This document shows, piece by piece, positions 51,874 to 61,819 of a DNA stretch of 64,000 nt. Position 1 is the first letter of the stretch; each line of letters begins with the position of its first letter. Source of the stretch: Acidovorax sp. A79. GTDB lineage: Bacteria; Pseudomonadota; Gammaproteobacteria; Burkholderiales; Burkholderiaceae_C. Made by a program: the position numbers and the translations under genes. The stretch is taken from positions 3,884,501-3,948,500 of the forward strand of contig NZ_AP028672.1 in assembly GCF_041154505.1 (NCBI RefSeq). Direction: 5' to 3'. The notes beneath the pieces are model-generated. The model did not search any database. It worked only from the letters and a program-made list of their open reading frames with translations, and was not told where the DNA came from.

Positions 51874-52773
51874 ATGAAGAAGCATTTGCTCGCGGTTGCC
51901 GTGACCGCCCTGGCTGCAGGTAGCGCTTTCGCTCAGGCCACCGACACCCTGGCCAAGATCAAGGCCTCGGGCAGCGTGACGCTGGGTGTGCGCGAGTCTT
52001 CGGGTCTTTCCTACACACTGGGCAACGGCAAGTTCGTGGGCTTCCACACCGAAATGGGCGAAGTCGTCCTGGCCGACATCCAGAAGCAGCTGGGCCTGCC
52101 CAAGCTGGACGTCAAGTACCAGCCCGTCACCTCGCAAAACCGCATCCCCCTGGTGACCAACGGCACCGTGGACCTGGAGTGCGGCTCCACCACCAACAAC
52201 GCAGCGCGCCAGAAGGACGTGGCGTTTGCCGTGACCACCTATGTGGAAGAAGTGCGCACCGCCGTGAAGTCCAGCTCGGGCATCACGTCGATCAAGGACT
52301 TGAACGGCAAGACCATTGCCACCACCACGGGCACCACGTCGGTGCAGACCCTGCGCAAGCACGAGCGCGCTGGCGGCATCGACTTCAAGGAAGTCTTCGG
52401 CAAGGACCACGCTGACAGCTTCCTGATGCTGGAAACGGGCCGCGCTGACGCTTTCGTGATGGACGCCTCCATCCTGGCGGCCAACATCTCCAAGTCCAAG
52501 AACCCCGCCGACTACAAGATCGTCGGTGAAGTCCTGAGCGTGGAGCCCATCGCCTGCATGCTGCGCAAGGACGATGCAGCCTTCAAGAAGGCCGTGGACG
52601 ACTCCATCAAGCGCCAGATCGCGGACGGTTCGCTGGCCAAGCTGTACGACAAGTGGTTCATGCAGCCCGTGCCGCCGACCAACACCAAGATCGGCCTGCC
52701 GATCTCCGATGCCACCAAGGCCGCCTGGGCATCGCCTAACGACAAGCCCATGGAAGACTACGCAAAGAAGTGA
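51874..52773 (+). CDS. gltI: Glutamate/aspartate ABC transporter binding protein GltI
   Basis: Periplasmic binding protein of 299 aa: signal peptide (KKHLLAVAVTALAAGSAFA), TDTLAKIKASGSVTLGVRES, VTSQNRIPLVTNGTVDLECG, GRADAFVMDASILAA and KLYDKWFMQPVPP. These match GltI, the glutamate/aspartate binding protein. AAGGAGA precedes the ATG. A strong terminator follows at 52790, and the permease genes begin at 52882, an arrangement that lets the binding protein be made in excess. Confidence 0.91.
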   Translation: MKKHLLAVAVTALAAGSAFAQATDTLAKIKASGSVTLGVRESSGLSYTLGNGKFVGFHTEMGEVVLADIQKQLGLPKLDVKYQPVTSQNRIPLVTNGTVDLECGSTTNNAARQKDVAFAVTTYVEEVRTAVKSSSGITSIKDLNGKTIATTTGTTSVQTLRKHERAGGIDFKEVFGKDHADSFLMLETGRADAFVMDASILAANISKSKNPADYKIVGEVLSVEPIACMLRKDDAAFKKAVDDSIKRQIADGSLAKLYDKWFMQPVPPTNTKIGLPISDATKAAWASPNDKPMEDYAKK

Positions 52774-52789
52774 TCTTCTGAGCGCTTGT

Positions 52790-52824
52790 GCCCCTTCGGC
52801 CAGCCGGTTTGAAGGGGCTTTTTT
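52790..52824 (+). terminator. Terminator/attenuator between gltI and gltJ
   Basis: GCCCCTTC stem closed by GAAGGGGC with a 13-nt loop and TTTTTT behind. It lies within the gltIJKL unit, so partial read-through would give more binding protein than permease. Confidence 0.85.
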
Positions 52825-52881
52825 GTTGGGCTCGCGAGCGGTAGCGGCCAACGCAACACCAAGAATTAAAGGGGTGCTCCT

Positions 52882-53640
52882 ATGAGTTGGGATTGGCAGG
52901 TGTTCTGCCAGGACACCATGGACCGGGAAGTCGTGCAAAGCTGCTTTGGCAAGGGCGGCGACATCACGTACCTGGACTGGATGCTGTCGGCCTGGGGCTG
53001 GACGGTGTCTGTTTCTCTGCTGGCACTTGTGCTGGCACTTGTTTTGGGCTCTTTCATCGGCACGCTGCGCACTCTGCAGGACCGGCCGGTGATCGTTCGG
53101 CTGGGCAATGCCTGGGTCGAGCTATTCCGCAATATTCCGCTGCTGGTCCAGATCTTCCTCTGGTACCACGTCCTGCCGAGCCTGTTCCCGGTGCTCAAGG
53201 GCGTTCCGGGGTTTGCACTGGTCGTGCTGGCCCTGGGCTTCTTCACCTCGGCGCGTATCGCCGAGCAGGTGCGTTCGGGCATCCAGACGCTGCCACGCGG
53301 CCAGCGCTATGCCGGCCTGGCGGTGGGGTTCACCACGTTCCAGACCTACCGCTATGTGCTGCTGCCCATGGCGTTTCGCATCATCATCCCGCCGCTGACC
53401 AGCGAGACGATGAACATCTTCAAGAACTCGTCGGTGGCGTTTGCCGTGTCGGTGGCCGAACTCACCATGTTCGCCATGCAGGCGCAGGAAGAAACCTCGC
53501 GCGGCATCGAGGTGTACCTGGCCGTGACGGCGCTCTACATCATCTCGGCCTTTGCCATCAACCGGATCATGGCGTTCATCGAGAAGCGCGTGCGCATCCC
53601 GGGCATGGTCGTGGCCAGCAGCGCAGGCGGAGGTCATTGA
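52882..53640 (+). CDS. gltJ: Glutamate/aspartate ABC transporter permease GltJ
   Basis: Membrane permease of 252 aa of the HisM family. The cytoplasmic-coupling region is QVRSGIQTLPRGQRYAGLAVG, followed by the conserved PMAFRIIIPPLTSETMNIFKNSS. The start is a short hydrophilic segment as in GltJ. The next permease gene begins two bases after the stop, so the two are coupled. Confidence 0.92.
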   Translation: MSWDWQVFCQDTMDREVVQSCFGKGGDITYLDWMLSAWGWTVSVSLLALVLALVLGSFIGTLRTLQDRPVIVRLGNAWVELFRNIPLLVQIFLWYHVLPSLFPVLKGVPGFALVVLALGFFTSARIAEQVRSGIQTLPRGQRYAGLAVGFTTFQTYRYVLLPMAFRIIIPPLTSETMNIFKNSSVAFAVSVAELTMFAMQAQEETSRGIEVYLAVTALYIISAFAINRIMAFIEKRVRIPGMVVASSAGGGH

Positions 53641-53641
53641 T

Positions 53642-54307
53642 ATGAATCTCGACTTCTCCTTCTACAACTGGGATCTCATCTCCAATTTCGTGCTCAAGGG
53701 GCTGTACTTCAGCCTGCTGCTCACCTTCGTGGCCACCATTGGCGGGGTGATCTTCGGCACCGTGCTCGCGCTCATGCGCCTGTCGGGCAAGAAATGGCTC
53801 GACGTGCCCGCCACCATCTACGTCAACGGCATGCGCAGCATTCCGCTGGTGATGGTGATCCTGTGGTTCTTCCTGCTGGTGCCCGCCATCATCGGGCGGC
53901 CCATCGGCGCGGAAGTGTCGGCCGTGGTGACCTTCATCGCGTTCGAGGCCGCCTATTTCAGCGAGATCATGCGCGCCGGCATCCAGTCCATCCCGCGCGG
54001 ACAGGTGCATGCCGGCCAGGCGCTGGGCATGACGTATGGCCAGAACATGAAGCTCGTGGTGCTGCCGCAGGCGTTCCGCAACATGCTGCCGGTGCTGCTC
54101 ACGCAGACCATCATCCTGTTCCAGGACACGTCGCTGGTCTACGCCATCGGCGCCTACGACATGCTCAAGGGCTTCGAAGTGGCAGGCAAGAACTTCGGCC
54201 GGCCCATCGAGGCCTACCTGGCGGCCGCCGTCCTGTACTTTGTGATGTGCTACGCGCTGTCCTGGATGGTCAAGCGCCTGCACCAGAAGATCGCAATTAT
54301 TCGGTAG
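53642..54307 (+). CDS. gltK: Glutamate/aspartate ABC transporter permease GltK
   Basis: Second permease, 221 aa, with VNGMRSIPLVMVILWFF, the EAA-like loop AGIQSIPRGQVHAGQALGM and PQAFRNMLPVLLTQTIILFQDTS. It begins two bases after gltJ. A repeat B copy starts immediately after its stop codon, between it and the ATPase gene. Confidence 0.92.
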   Translation: MNLDFSFYNWDLISNFVLKGLYFSLLLTFVATIGGVIFGTVLALMRLSGKKWLDVPATIYVNGMRSIPLVMVILWFFLLVPAIIGRPIGAEVSAVVTFIAFEAAYFSEIMRAGIQSIPRGQVHAGQALGMTYGQNMKLVVLPQAFRNMLPVLLTQTIILFQDTSLVYAIGAYDMLKGFEVAGKNFGRPIEAYLAAAVLYFVMCYALSWMVKRLHQKIAIIR

Positions 54308-54425
54308 CCCCCCTGAGTCGCCTTCGGCGCCTTCCCCCGAGAGGGACGGCGCCAGTGGCCTGGCAAAGCCAGTTCCACGGCGTCCTCGCATGGGGCCGGA
54401 TCGGTCTCATGCGCAGCGCCCTGAA
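54308..54425 (+). repeat. Repeat B, copy 5
   Basis: Starts CCCCCCTGAGTCGCC at the first base after the gltK stop, with CTTCCCCCGAGAGGGACGGC and the GTGGCCTGGCAAAGCCAGTT module behind. It forms the gap between gltK and gltL. Confidence 0.75.
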
Positions 54426-54456
54426 CAAGTGACGAGAGAAGAGATTGGAGAAAGAA

Positions 54457-55194
<738 letters not shown>

Positions 55195-55196
55195 TG

Positions 55197-55315
55197 GCTC
55201 CCCCTGAGTCGCCTGCGGCGCCTTCCCTCAGGGGGACGCCACCGGTGGCCTGGCAAAGCCAGTTCCCCGGTGGCACTGGCTTGGGCCGCGCCAGTTTCAT
55301 GCGGCGAGTGGCGTG
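55197..55315 (+). repeat. Repeat B, copy 6
   Basis: CCCCCTGAGTCGCCTGCGGC begins six bases after the gltL stop; CTCAGGGGG further on can pair with the first nine bases, giving a large hairpin. The GGTGGCCTGGCAAAGCCAG module follows. Confidence 0.75.
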
Positions 55316-55336
55316 CAGGTGTTCAGGATTAAAAGC

Positions 55337-55364
55337 AAAAAGCGCTCTTCGGAGCGCTTTTTTT
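55337..55364 (+). terminator. Rho-independent terminator of the gltIJKL unit
   Basis: AAAAAGCGCTC-TTCG-GAGCGCTTTTT with a UUCG tetraloop and a run of seven T. It lies between gltL and the convergent RpiR-family gene and could serve both. Confidence 0.92.
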
Positions 55365-55394
55365 ATGGGCGCATGCAATGCCAAGGAGCCCAGG

Positions 55395-56315
55395 CTAACG
55401 CTTGCCCCGCCGGCCGGCCGGCGGGCTGCCCTCCACGATGAGCTGCGACTCAAAATCCGTCCACAGGTCGTCGCGATGCTTCAGGGCCTCGGACACGGCC
55501 TTGTGGCGCAGCTGGGCCACGGCCGACACCAGGGCGTTGCACAGGAAGAAGGCCGCGGTGTACGAGTCGAACGGCGATGCGTTGGAGGTGCGCACCTGAA
55601 GCCGGTGCTGGGCCAGCCGCGCCAGCGGCGCGGCCGCGCTGTCGGTGATGGCCAGCACCTGTGCGCCCGCGTCGCGAAAGCGCTGGGCCACCTTCACCGG
55701 GCCGCTCGCATAGCGGCGGATGCTGAAGACCAGCAGCGTGTCCTCGGGCTGCACCCACAGCAGCTGGTCGGTGGTGGCCACGGCGCCCACGCCCAGCTCA
55801 TGCACCCCGGGGCGGCACATGTTCAGGTGCAGTGCCAGCCACGCGGCCACGGGCGCGCTGTTGATCTGGGCCAGCACGAACAGGCGGCCCCGGGCCTGGG
55901 CGATGCGCCGGGCGATGGCCTCAAAGGCCGCCATGTCCAGGCTGTCGCGCGTGGCGGCGATGTTGTGCTGGTCGTGCAGCAGCGCATCGTCCAGGCACTG
56001 CTGCAGGCTGCGCTCCGTGCCGATGGTCACCGGTGCGCGCTGGCCGGCCGTTTGCAGCAGCGCCGTGACTTCGCCGCGCGCCTCGCGCTGCGCCTGGGCA
56101 TAGCTTTCATAGCCCAGCTTGGCGAACAGCCTCACCACCGTCGATGCGCTCGTGCCGTTGCGCGCCGCCAGCGCCGTGGCGGACTCCAGCAGCGCGTGCG
56201 GGTAGTCGCGCCCCAGCGCCTCGGCCAGCGCGCGCTCGCTGGTCGTGAGTTCGGCGCCCTGGCGGGCCAGGCGCTCGGTCAGCAAGCCGGCGGATTTTTG
56301 CAATGATGATTTCAT
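55395..56315 (-). CDS. RpiR-family regulator with SIS domain
   Basis: A 306-aa regulator: N-terminal helix-turn-helix of the RpiR type (TTSERALAEALGRDYPHALLES, AARNGTSASTVVRLFAKLGYESY) and a C-terminal sugar isomerase (SIS) domain (GRLFVLAQINSAPVAAWLAL, EDTLLVFSIRRYASGPVKVAQ). SIS domains in this family bind phosphosugars or related effectors. It is divergent from the M20 peptidase gene across a 102-bp gap and probably controls the peptidase and Bug binding-protein genes. The start codon lies in an 8-bp palindrome TTCATGAA. Confidence 0.88.
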   Translation of the reverse strand: MKSSLQKSAGLLTERLARQGAELTTSERALAEALGRDYPHALLESATALAARNGTSASTVVRLFAKLGYESYAQAQREARGEVTALLQTAGQRAPVTIGTERSLQQCLDDALLHDQHNIAATRDSLDMAAFEAIARRIAQARGRLFVLAQINSAPVAAWLALHLNMCRPGVHELGVGAVATTDQLLWVQPEDTLLVFSIRRYASGPVKVAQRFRDAGAQVLAITDSAAAPLARLAQHRLQVRTSNASPFDSYTAAFFLCNALVSAVAQLRHKAVSEALKHRDDLWTDFESQLIVEGSPPAGRRGKR

Positions 56316-56417
56316 GAATGTCTCTTTTATGAAAAATGTATTGCAAGCAGAGGCAGCGCGTGCAACACTTCGGCCCAATTTTCGCCCCGCGTTCAGGGGC
56401 AGGACCCAAGGACACAG

Positions 56418-57587
56418 ATGCAGGATACCCTTGAAACAAGCGGCTCCCAGGTGCGCCGTCGCATCCTGGACTGGCTCGCTGGCCAGTCGCAGGCCATGCA
56501 AGACCTGTTGCAGAAAGTCGTGAACATCGACAGCGGCAGCCGCGACGAGGCGGGGGTGACGGCCGTGGCCACCGTCCTGCGCGAGCGGCTCGAGGCCGCC
56601 GGTGTGGCCGTGCGGTTCGAGCCCGTACCGGGTTACGGCGTGCTGCTGCATGCCCACGTTCCCGGCGCCGCCGACGGCCCGCCCATCGTGCTCATGGGCC
56701 ACATGGACACCGTGTTCCCCTCGGGCACCGTGGCGCGGCGCCCTTTCCGCGTGGAGGACGGCCGTGCCTACGGCCCGGGCGTGGCCGACATGAAATCCGG
56801 CCTGGTGATGAACGTGTTCGTGGCCGAGGCCTTCGCGCGCTGCGGCGGGCTCCAGGGGCCGCTGCAGCTGTTCTTCTCGTGCGACGAGGAGATCGGCTCG
56901 CCCGCCACGCGCGAGCGCATCATGGCCCAGGCGCGCGGCGTCAAGGCGGTGCTCAATGCCGAGCCCGGCCGCGTCAGCGGCAACCTGGTGACGAGCCGCA
57001 AGGGCTCGATGGTGGTGGAGTTCGAGGTGGAGGGCGTCGCCGCCCACGCCGGCATCAACCACGCGGCGGGCGCGAGCGCCGTCGAGGCCCTGGCCCGCAA
57101 GACGCTGGCGCTGCACGCACTCACCGACCCCGCCACGGGCACCACCGCCAACGTGGGCGTGGTGCAGGGCGGCATCGTGCCCAACATGGTGGCGCCGCAC
57201 GCCAAGGCCGCGGTGGACCTGCGCTTCACCTCGGACACCGACCCCGAGGAACTGCTCGCCAGGGTGCGCGCCATCGTGGAGGAGGAATCCGTGCCACGCA
57301 CCAAAGGCCGCATCACCGAATCGCGCCGCACGCTGCCCATGAAGCCCACGCCCGACGCGCTGCTGGCGCTGTACCAGCGCGGCGCCCAGTCGTTGGGCTT
57401 CGAGGTGCAGGGCGAATTCACCGGGGGCGCGGCCGACAGCGGCCTCACCGCCTCCGTGGGCGCGCCCACGCTGTGCGGCACCGGCCCCGTGGGCGGCCAC
57501 CCGCACACCGAGCGCGAGTACTGCGAGCTGTCCACCTTCGTGCCGCGCGCCCAGGCCGTGGCGCTGGCCATCCTGGACCATCCCTGA
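56418..57587 (+). CDS. M20 family metallopeptidase, glutamate carboxypeptidase-like
   Basis: A 389-aa zinc peptidase similar to carboxypeptidase G2. Metal and catalytic residues are in MGHMDTVFPSG, GPGVADMKSG, SCDEEIGSP, LNAEPGR and GGHPHTEREY, in the usual order, with the dimerisation domain between (VEGVAAHAGINHAAGASAVEAL). No signal peptide is visible, so it is probably cytoplasmic and releases C-terminal glutamate or a similar residue from imported conjugates. It precedes a Bug binding-protein gene by 32 nt. Confidence 0.9.
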   Translation: MQDTLETSGSQVRRRILDWLAGQSQAMQDLLQKVVNIDSGSRDEAGVTAVATVLRERLEAAGVAVRFEPVPGYGVLLHAHVPGAADGPPIVLMGHMDTVFPSGTVARRPFRVEDGRAYGPGVADMKSGLVMNVFVAEAFARCGGLQGPLQLFFSCDEEIGSPATRERIMAQARGVKAVLNAEPGRVSGNLVTSRKGSMVVEFEVEGVAAHAGINHAAGASAVEALARKTLALHALTDPATGTTANVGVVQGGIVPNMVAPHAKAAVDLRFTSDTDPEELLARVRAIVEEESVPRTKGRITESRRTLPMKPTPDALLALYQRGAQSLGFEVQGEFTGGAADSGLTASVGAPTLCGTGPVGGHPHTEREYCELSTFVPRAQAVALAILDHP

Positions 57588-57619
57588 TCCCTCCCCATTC
57601 CTTTTCGAGAGAAGACCCC

Positions 57620-58618
57620 ATGCATTCCACACAACCCAACCGCCGCCATGTTCTTTCCGCCGGCCTGGGGCTGGGCCTTGCGGGCCTGGCGCCGGTAGCA
57701 GCCCAGGCGGACGAGAAATTCCCCTCGCGCCCCATCACCCTGGTGGTGCCGTTCCCGCCCGGCGGGTCGGTGGACATCATGGCCCGCCAGTATTCCGAGC
57801 CGCTCTCGCGCGTGCTGGGCGTGCCCATCATCGTGGAAAACCGCGCGGGCGCGGGCGGCTCGGTGGGCGCGTTGTACGTGGCGCGCGCCAAGCCCGACGG
57901 CTACACGCTGGTCGTGTCGTCGCAAAGCAGCCACCTGGCCAACCCGCTCACCCAGCCCAAGGTGGGCTACGACCCGGTCAAGGATTTCGAGAACATCGCC
58001 ATCCTGGGCCGCCAGCCCAACGCGCTGGTGGTGCACAGCAGTCTGCCGTTCAAGACGTTCGCCGAGTTCGTGGCCTACGCCAAGAAGAACCCCGGCAAGC
58101 TCAACTACGGCAGCGGCGGCGTGGGCAGCATGGGCCAGCTCAACGTCGAGATGTTCAAGGCCGCCACCGGCGCCTTCACCACCCACATTCCCTACCGTGG
58201 CGGCACGCCGCTGATCACGGCCGTGCTGGCCAACGAAGTGCAGTTCATCCTCGACAACCTGGTGATCATGCTGCCGCACGTGCAGGCCGGCAAGGTGCGT
58301 GCCCTGGCCGTGGCGGCCGACCAGCGGCTGGCCCAGCTGCCCGATGTGCCCACCATGGCCGAGGTGGGCTACCCGGAGCTCAACCTCACCTCGTGGACAG
58401 GCCTGGCGGCCCCCGGCGGCACGCCCGATGCCATCGTGCAGACGCTGTACAAGGCCGTGCGCCAGGTCGCCACCTCGCCCGCGATGCTGGCCAACCTCAA
58501 GGAGCGCGGCGTGATCGCCCCCGAGGAGATGGCGCCCGCCGCCTTCGAGAAGATGATGTCCGAGCGCCTCGTGAAATTCGGCGAGGTGGTGCGCAAGGCG
58601 GGCATCACGGCTGAATGA
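57620..58618 (+). CDS. Bug-family (tripartite tricarboxylate) substrate-binding protein
   Basis: Periplasmic binding protein of 332 aa. The N terminus NRRHVLSAGLGLGLAGLAP looks like a twin-arginine or Sec signal ending at VAAQA. The family motifs FPSRPITLVVPFPPGGSVDIMAR, VENRAGAGGSVGALYVA and HIPYRGGTPLITAVLANEVQF are clear. Such proteins are very abundant in beta-proteobacteria and often have no membrane partner nearby, as here. Cotranscription with the M20 peptidase suggests the ligand is a peptide-like or acylated amino acid, which is inference. Confidence 0.92.
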   Translation: MHSTQPNRRHVLSAGLGLGLAGLAPVAAQADEKFPSRPITLVVPFPPGGSVDIMARQYSEPLSRVLGVPIIVENRAGAGGSVGALYVARAKPDGYTLVVSSQSSHLANPLTQPKVGYDPVKDFENIAILGRQPNALVVHSSLPFKTFAEFVAYAKKNPGKLNYGSGGVGSMGQLNVEMFKAATGAFTTHIPYRGGTPLITAVLANEVQFILDNLVIMLPHVQAGKVRALAVAADQRLAQLPDVPTMAEVGYPELNLTSWTGLAAPGGTPDAIVQTLYKAVRQVATSPAMLANLKERGVIAPEEMAPAAFEKMMSERLVKFGEVVRKAGITAE

Positions 58619-58644
58619 GGTCGTGCTGGCCTGCTGTTCGTGAT

Positions 58645-58700
58645 TGTTTTTGGCTGCTGGTCCTTGTTTTTCAAGCGCCGGCAGCTATGAAATTGATAGT
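58645..58700 (+). repeat. Palindromic repeat A upstream of pyrC
   Basis: Arms GCTGCTGGTCCTT (58653-58665) and AAGCGCCGGCAGC (58673-58685) with a 7-nt loop, then TATGAAATTGATAG. It occupies most of the gap between the Bug gene and pyrC. Confidence 0.75.
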
Positions 58701-58727
58701 TCCAAAGCCGATGGGACAATGCTGCCC

Positions 58728-59780
58728 ATGACCGCCGCCCTCCACCCCCCCATCGACTCCCTCACCATCACCCGGCCCGACGACTGGCACCTGCATGTGC
58801 GCGACGGCGAGCCGCTTTCCACCGTGGTGCCGCACACGGCCGCGCAGTTCGGCCGCGCGATCATCATGCCCAACCTGCGCCCGCCCGTGACCACGGCCGA
58901 GCAGGCCCTGGCCTACAAGCAGCGCATCCTGGCCGCCGTGCCCGCCGGCGTGCAGTTCGAGCCGCTGATGACGCTGTACCTCACCGACAACCTGCCCGCC
59001 GATGAGATCGTGCGCGCCAAGGATGCGGGCGTGGTGGCCTGCAAGCTCTATCCCGCGGGCGCCACCACCAACAGCGACGCGGGCGTGACCGACATCCGCA
59101 AGACCTACAAGACGCTCGAGGCCATGCAGAAGGCCGGCATGCTGCTGCTGGTGCACGGCGAAGTCACGAGCAGCGACATCGACCTGTTCGACCGCGAGGC
59201 CGTCTTCATCGACCAGCAGCTCATCCCGCTGCGCCGCGACTTCCCCGAGCTCAAGATCGTCTTCGAGCACATCACCACCAAGGACGCGGCCGACTACGTG
59301 CAGGCGTCCGACCGCTTCACCGCGGCTACCATCACGGCGCACCACCTTCTGTACAACCGCAACGCGATCTTCGTCGGCGGCGTGCGCCCGCACTACTACT
59401 GCCTGCCCGTGCTCAAGCGCGAGACGCACCGCGTGGCCCTGGTGCAGGCGGCCACCAGCGGCTCGGCCAAGTTCTTCCTGGGCACCGACAGCGCGCCACA
59501 CCCCGCGCACCTCAAGGAGCACGCCACCGGCTGCGCAGGCTGCTACACCGCGCATGCCGCCATGGAGATGTACGCCGAGGCGTTCGACAACGCCGGTGCG
59601 CTCGACAAGCTCGAAGGCTTTGCCAGCTTCCACGGCCCCGACTTCTACAGCCTGCCGCGCAACACCGGCACCATCACCCTGCGCCGCGAATCCTGGACGC
59701 CGCCCGAGAGCTTCGTCTTCGGCGAGGCCAACCTCAAGCCCCTGCGCTCCGGTGAAGCGCTTCCGTGGCGGCTGGTGTAA
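58728..59780 (+). CDS. pyrC: Dihydroorotase PyrC
   Basis: Zinc amidohydrolase of pyrimidine synthesis that cyclises carbamoyl-aspartate. The 350-aa protein has [10 protein letters not shown], the carboxylated-lysine segment [49 protein letters not shown] and [14 protein letters not shown], all class II dihydroorotase motifs. The ATG at 58728 ([11 protein letters not shown]) was chosen; in-frame codons upstream run into repeat A. The following DUF3025 gene overlaps its end by 16 bases. Confidence 0.95.
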   Translation: MTAALHPPIDSLTITRPDDWHLHVRDGEPLSTVVPHTAAQFGRAIIMPNLRPPVTTAEQALAYKQRILAAVPAGVQFEPLMTLYLTDNLPADEIVRAKDAGVVACKLYPAGATTNSDAGVTDIRKTYKTLEAMQKAGMLLLVHGEVTSSDIDLFDREAVFIDQQLIPLRRDFPELKIVFEHITTKDAADYVQASDRFTAATITAHHLLYNRNAIFVGGVRPHYYCLPVLKRETHRVALVQAATSGSAKFFLGTDSAPHPAHLKEHATGCAGCYTAHAAMEMYAEAFDNAGALDKLEGFASFHGPDFYSLPRNTGTITLRRESWTPPESFVFGEANLKPLRSGEALPWRLV

Positions 59781-60535
59781 GCCTCTTCTTCGACGCCATC
59801 GACTGGAGCGCTCCCTGGCTGGCGCCGTGGCGCGGCCTGGGCCAGCCCATCGCGCGGCAGGTGCAGGGCGGCGGCGCGGTGCACGAGGCATTGCAGTCCG
59901 CGGCGCCCGGCGCGGTGCCCATGCTGTTCGCGCCGCAGGCCGCGCTGCCCGACGGCGTGGCCTACGAGCAGTACATCTGGGACACCCGCCGCGTGCCCAC
60001 GCGCGACAACCTGCACGACTTCTTCAACGGCCTGGTGTGGCTGCATTTCCCGCTCACCAAGCGCCGCCTGAACGAACTGCAGGCCCAGGCCATCGCCGCC
60101 GACGGCGTGCAGGCGGTGCGCGGGCCGCTGCGCGATGCGCTCACGGTGTTCGATGAAAACGGCGCGCTGCTGCAGGCGCCCGACGCACTGTGGGATGCGC
60201 TCCGGGCGCACGACTGGCAGCGCCTGTTCGTCGACCTGCGCCCGCTGTGGCGCGAAGCCCGGCTGGTGCTGTTCGGCCATGCGTTGCTGGAGAAGCTGGT
60301 GGCACCCCGAAAACCCATGGTGGCGCATGTCTATCCAGCGTCTGAAGCTATTGAATCCATAGCGAATTTGGATGCCTGGCTCGCGCGGCGGGTGCAATCT
60401 CCCACCTGGGACGCCAAGCCTTTCACCCCCCTGCCGGTACTGGGCGTGCCCGGCTGGTGGCGGGCGAATGAGGTGCCGGGCTTCTATGCCGACGCCCAGG
60501 TGTTCCGTCCGCCGCGCGCTGCACCCGCTCCCTAA
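59765..60535 (+). CDS. DUF3025 protein
   Basis: A 256-aa protein of the DUF3025 family, recognisable from [20 protein letters not shown] and [20 protein letters not shown]. The function of the family is unknown. The start is GTG and lies inside the end of pyrC, so translation is coupled. Residues about 184-202 ([14 protein letters not shown] region) coincide with a degenerate repeat A. Confidence 0.83.
   Translation: MAAGVSLFFDAIDWSAPWLAPWRGLGQPIARQVQGGGAVHEALQSAAPGAVPMLFAPQAALPDGVAYEQYIWDTRRVPTRDNLHDFFNGLVWLHFPLTKRRLNELQAQAIAADGVQAVRGPLRDALTVFDENGALLQAPDALWDALRAHDWQRLFVDLRPLWREARLVLFGHALLEKLVAPRKPMVAHVYPASEAIESIANLDAWLARRVQSPTWDAKPFTPLPVLGVPGWWRANEVPGFYADAQVFRPPRAAPAP
60316..60365 (+). repeat. 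Degenerate palindromic repeat A, in-frame copy in the DUF3025 gene
   Basis: Arms at 60316-60328 (8 of 13 positions as in the reference) and 60336-60348, 7-nt loop ending CTATC, followed by GAAGCTATTGAATCCATAG like the tail of other copies. Read in frame. Confidence 0.5.
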
Positions 60536-60734
60536 TTCCCGTCAAGGCTTGTGTGATAAGGCCGCGCCACAGGTTTGCACCTACCATAGCGCGATGAAAT
60601 CGCGGCCATGGGCGGCGGGCGCGGGGGCTGCAGCGGCCCGCCACGCCCGAGGGCGTACCGCTTGAAGCGCGGTCCCCGGCCCCCATCTGGACCAGCGGAC
60701 ACTGTTGTTGTTGACCCCACGGAGAATTCATTCC

Positions 60735-61613
60735 ATGAAGCGGATCCTGTTATTTGTGATGACCAACCTGGCCGTCGTTGTCGTGCTGGGGGTGGTGGCC
60801 AGCCTGCTGGGCGTGAACCGCTACCTCACGGCCAACGGGCTGAACCTGGGCGCGCTGCTGGGCTTCGCGCTCGTCATGGGCTTTGGCGGCGCGATCATCT
60901 CGCTGCTCATCAGCAAGCCCATGGCCAAGTGGACCTCGGGCGTGCGCGTGATCGACGGCTCCGGCTCGCCCGACGAGCGCTGGATCGTCGAGACCGTGCG
61001 CAAGTTCGCCACCGAAGCCAAGATCGGCATGCCCGAAGTCGGCATCTTCGAGGGCGACCCCAATGCGTTCGCCACGGGCGCGTTCAAGAACTCGGCGCTG
61101 GTGGCGGTGTCCACCGGCCTGCTGCAGGGCATGACGCGTGAAGAGGTCGAGGCCGTGATCGGCCACGAGGTGGCCCACATCGCCAACGGCGACATGGTCA
61201 CCATGACGCTGATCCAGGGCGTGATGAACACCTTCGTGGTGTTCCTGTCGCGTGTCATCGGCTACGCCGTGGACAGCTTCCTGCGCAAGAACGACGAGAG
61301 CAGCTCGGGCCCCGGCATCGGCTACTACGTGACCACCATTGTGCTCGACATCCTGCTGGGCTTTGTGGCCGCCATGATCGTGGCCTGGTTCAGCCGCCAG
61401 CGCGAATTCCGCGCCGACGCGGGTGCTGCCCAGCTCATGGGCCGCCGCCAGCCCATGATCAACGCCCTGGCCCGCCTGGGTGGCATGCACCCGGCCGAGC
61501 TGCCCAAGAGCATGGCCGCCATGGGCATCGCCGGCGGCATCGGCAAGCTGTTCAGCACGCACCCGCCCATTGAAGAGCGCATTGCCGCGCTGCAGAACGC
61601 GCAGCAGCAGTAG
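60735..61613 (+). CDS. htpX: Membrane zinc metalloprotease HtpX
   Basis: Heat-shock-linked inner-membrane protease of 292 aa with two N-terminal membrane helices ([42 protein letters not shown]), the zinc motif [11 protein letters not shown], two further helices, and the third ligand glutamate in [11 protein letters not shown]. It degrades misfolded membrane proteins. ATG at 60735 is preceded by GGAGAA. The upstream 199 bases (60536-60734) contain no gene I can support. A strong terminator follows. Confidence 0.95.
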   Translation: MKRILLFVMTNLAVVVVLGVVASLLGVNRYLTANGLNLGALLGFALVMGFGGAIISLLISKPMAKWTSGVRVIDGSGSPDERWIVETVRKFATEAKIGMPEVGIFEGDPNAFATGAFKNSALVAVSTGLLQGMTREEVEAVIGHEVAHIANGDMVTMTLIQGVMNTFVVFLSRVIGYAVDSFLRKNDESSSGPGIGYYVTTIVLDILLGFVAAMIVAWFSRQREFRADAGAAQLMGRRQPMINALARLGGMHPAELPKSMAAMGIAGGIGKLFSTHPPIEERIAALQNAQQQ

Positions 61614-61647
61614 CAGGGCTGATCCGGCTCGGGCCTCGGCCCCTGCA

Positions 61648-61680
61648 GGCCGCCGCGGGAGCCCCCGCGGCGGCCTTTTT
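61648..61680 (+). terminator. Rho-independent terminator of htpX
   Basis: GGCCGCCGCGGG-AGCC-CCCGCGGCGGCC with TTTTT behind: a perfect 12-bp stem with a 4-nt loop. Confidence 0.92.
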
Positions 61681-61819
61681 GTTGGTGGGGTGGGCAGGCC
61701 GCCTCGTGGCAAGGCTCAAGGGCTTGTCACCTTGTGTCGATAAGGTGGTGGCGACCCAGGCCCGCATGCCGTGCGGCGCGCGGTTGCATCATTGACCTTC
61801 ATTCCCACGAGAGCACTCC

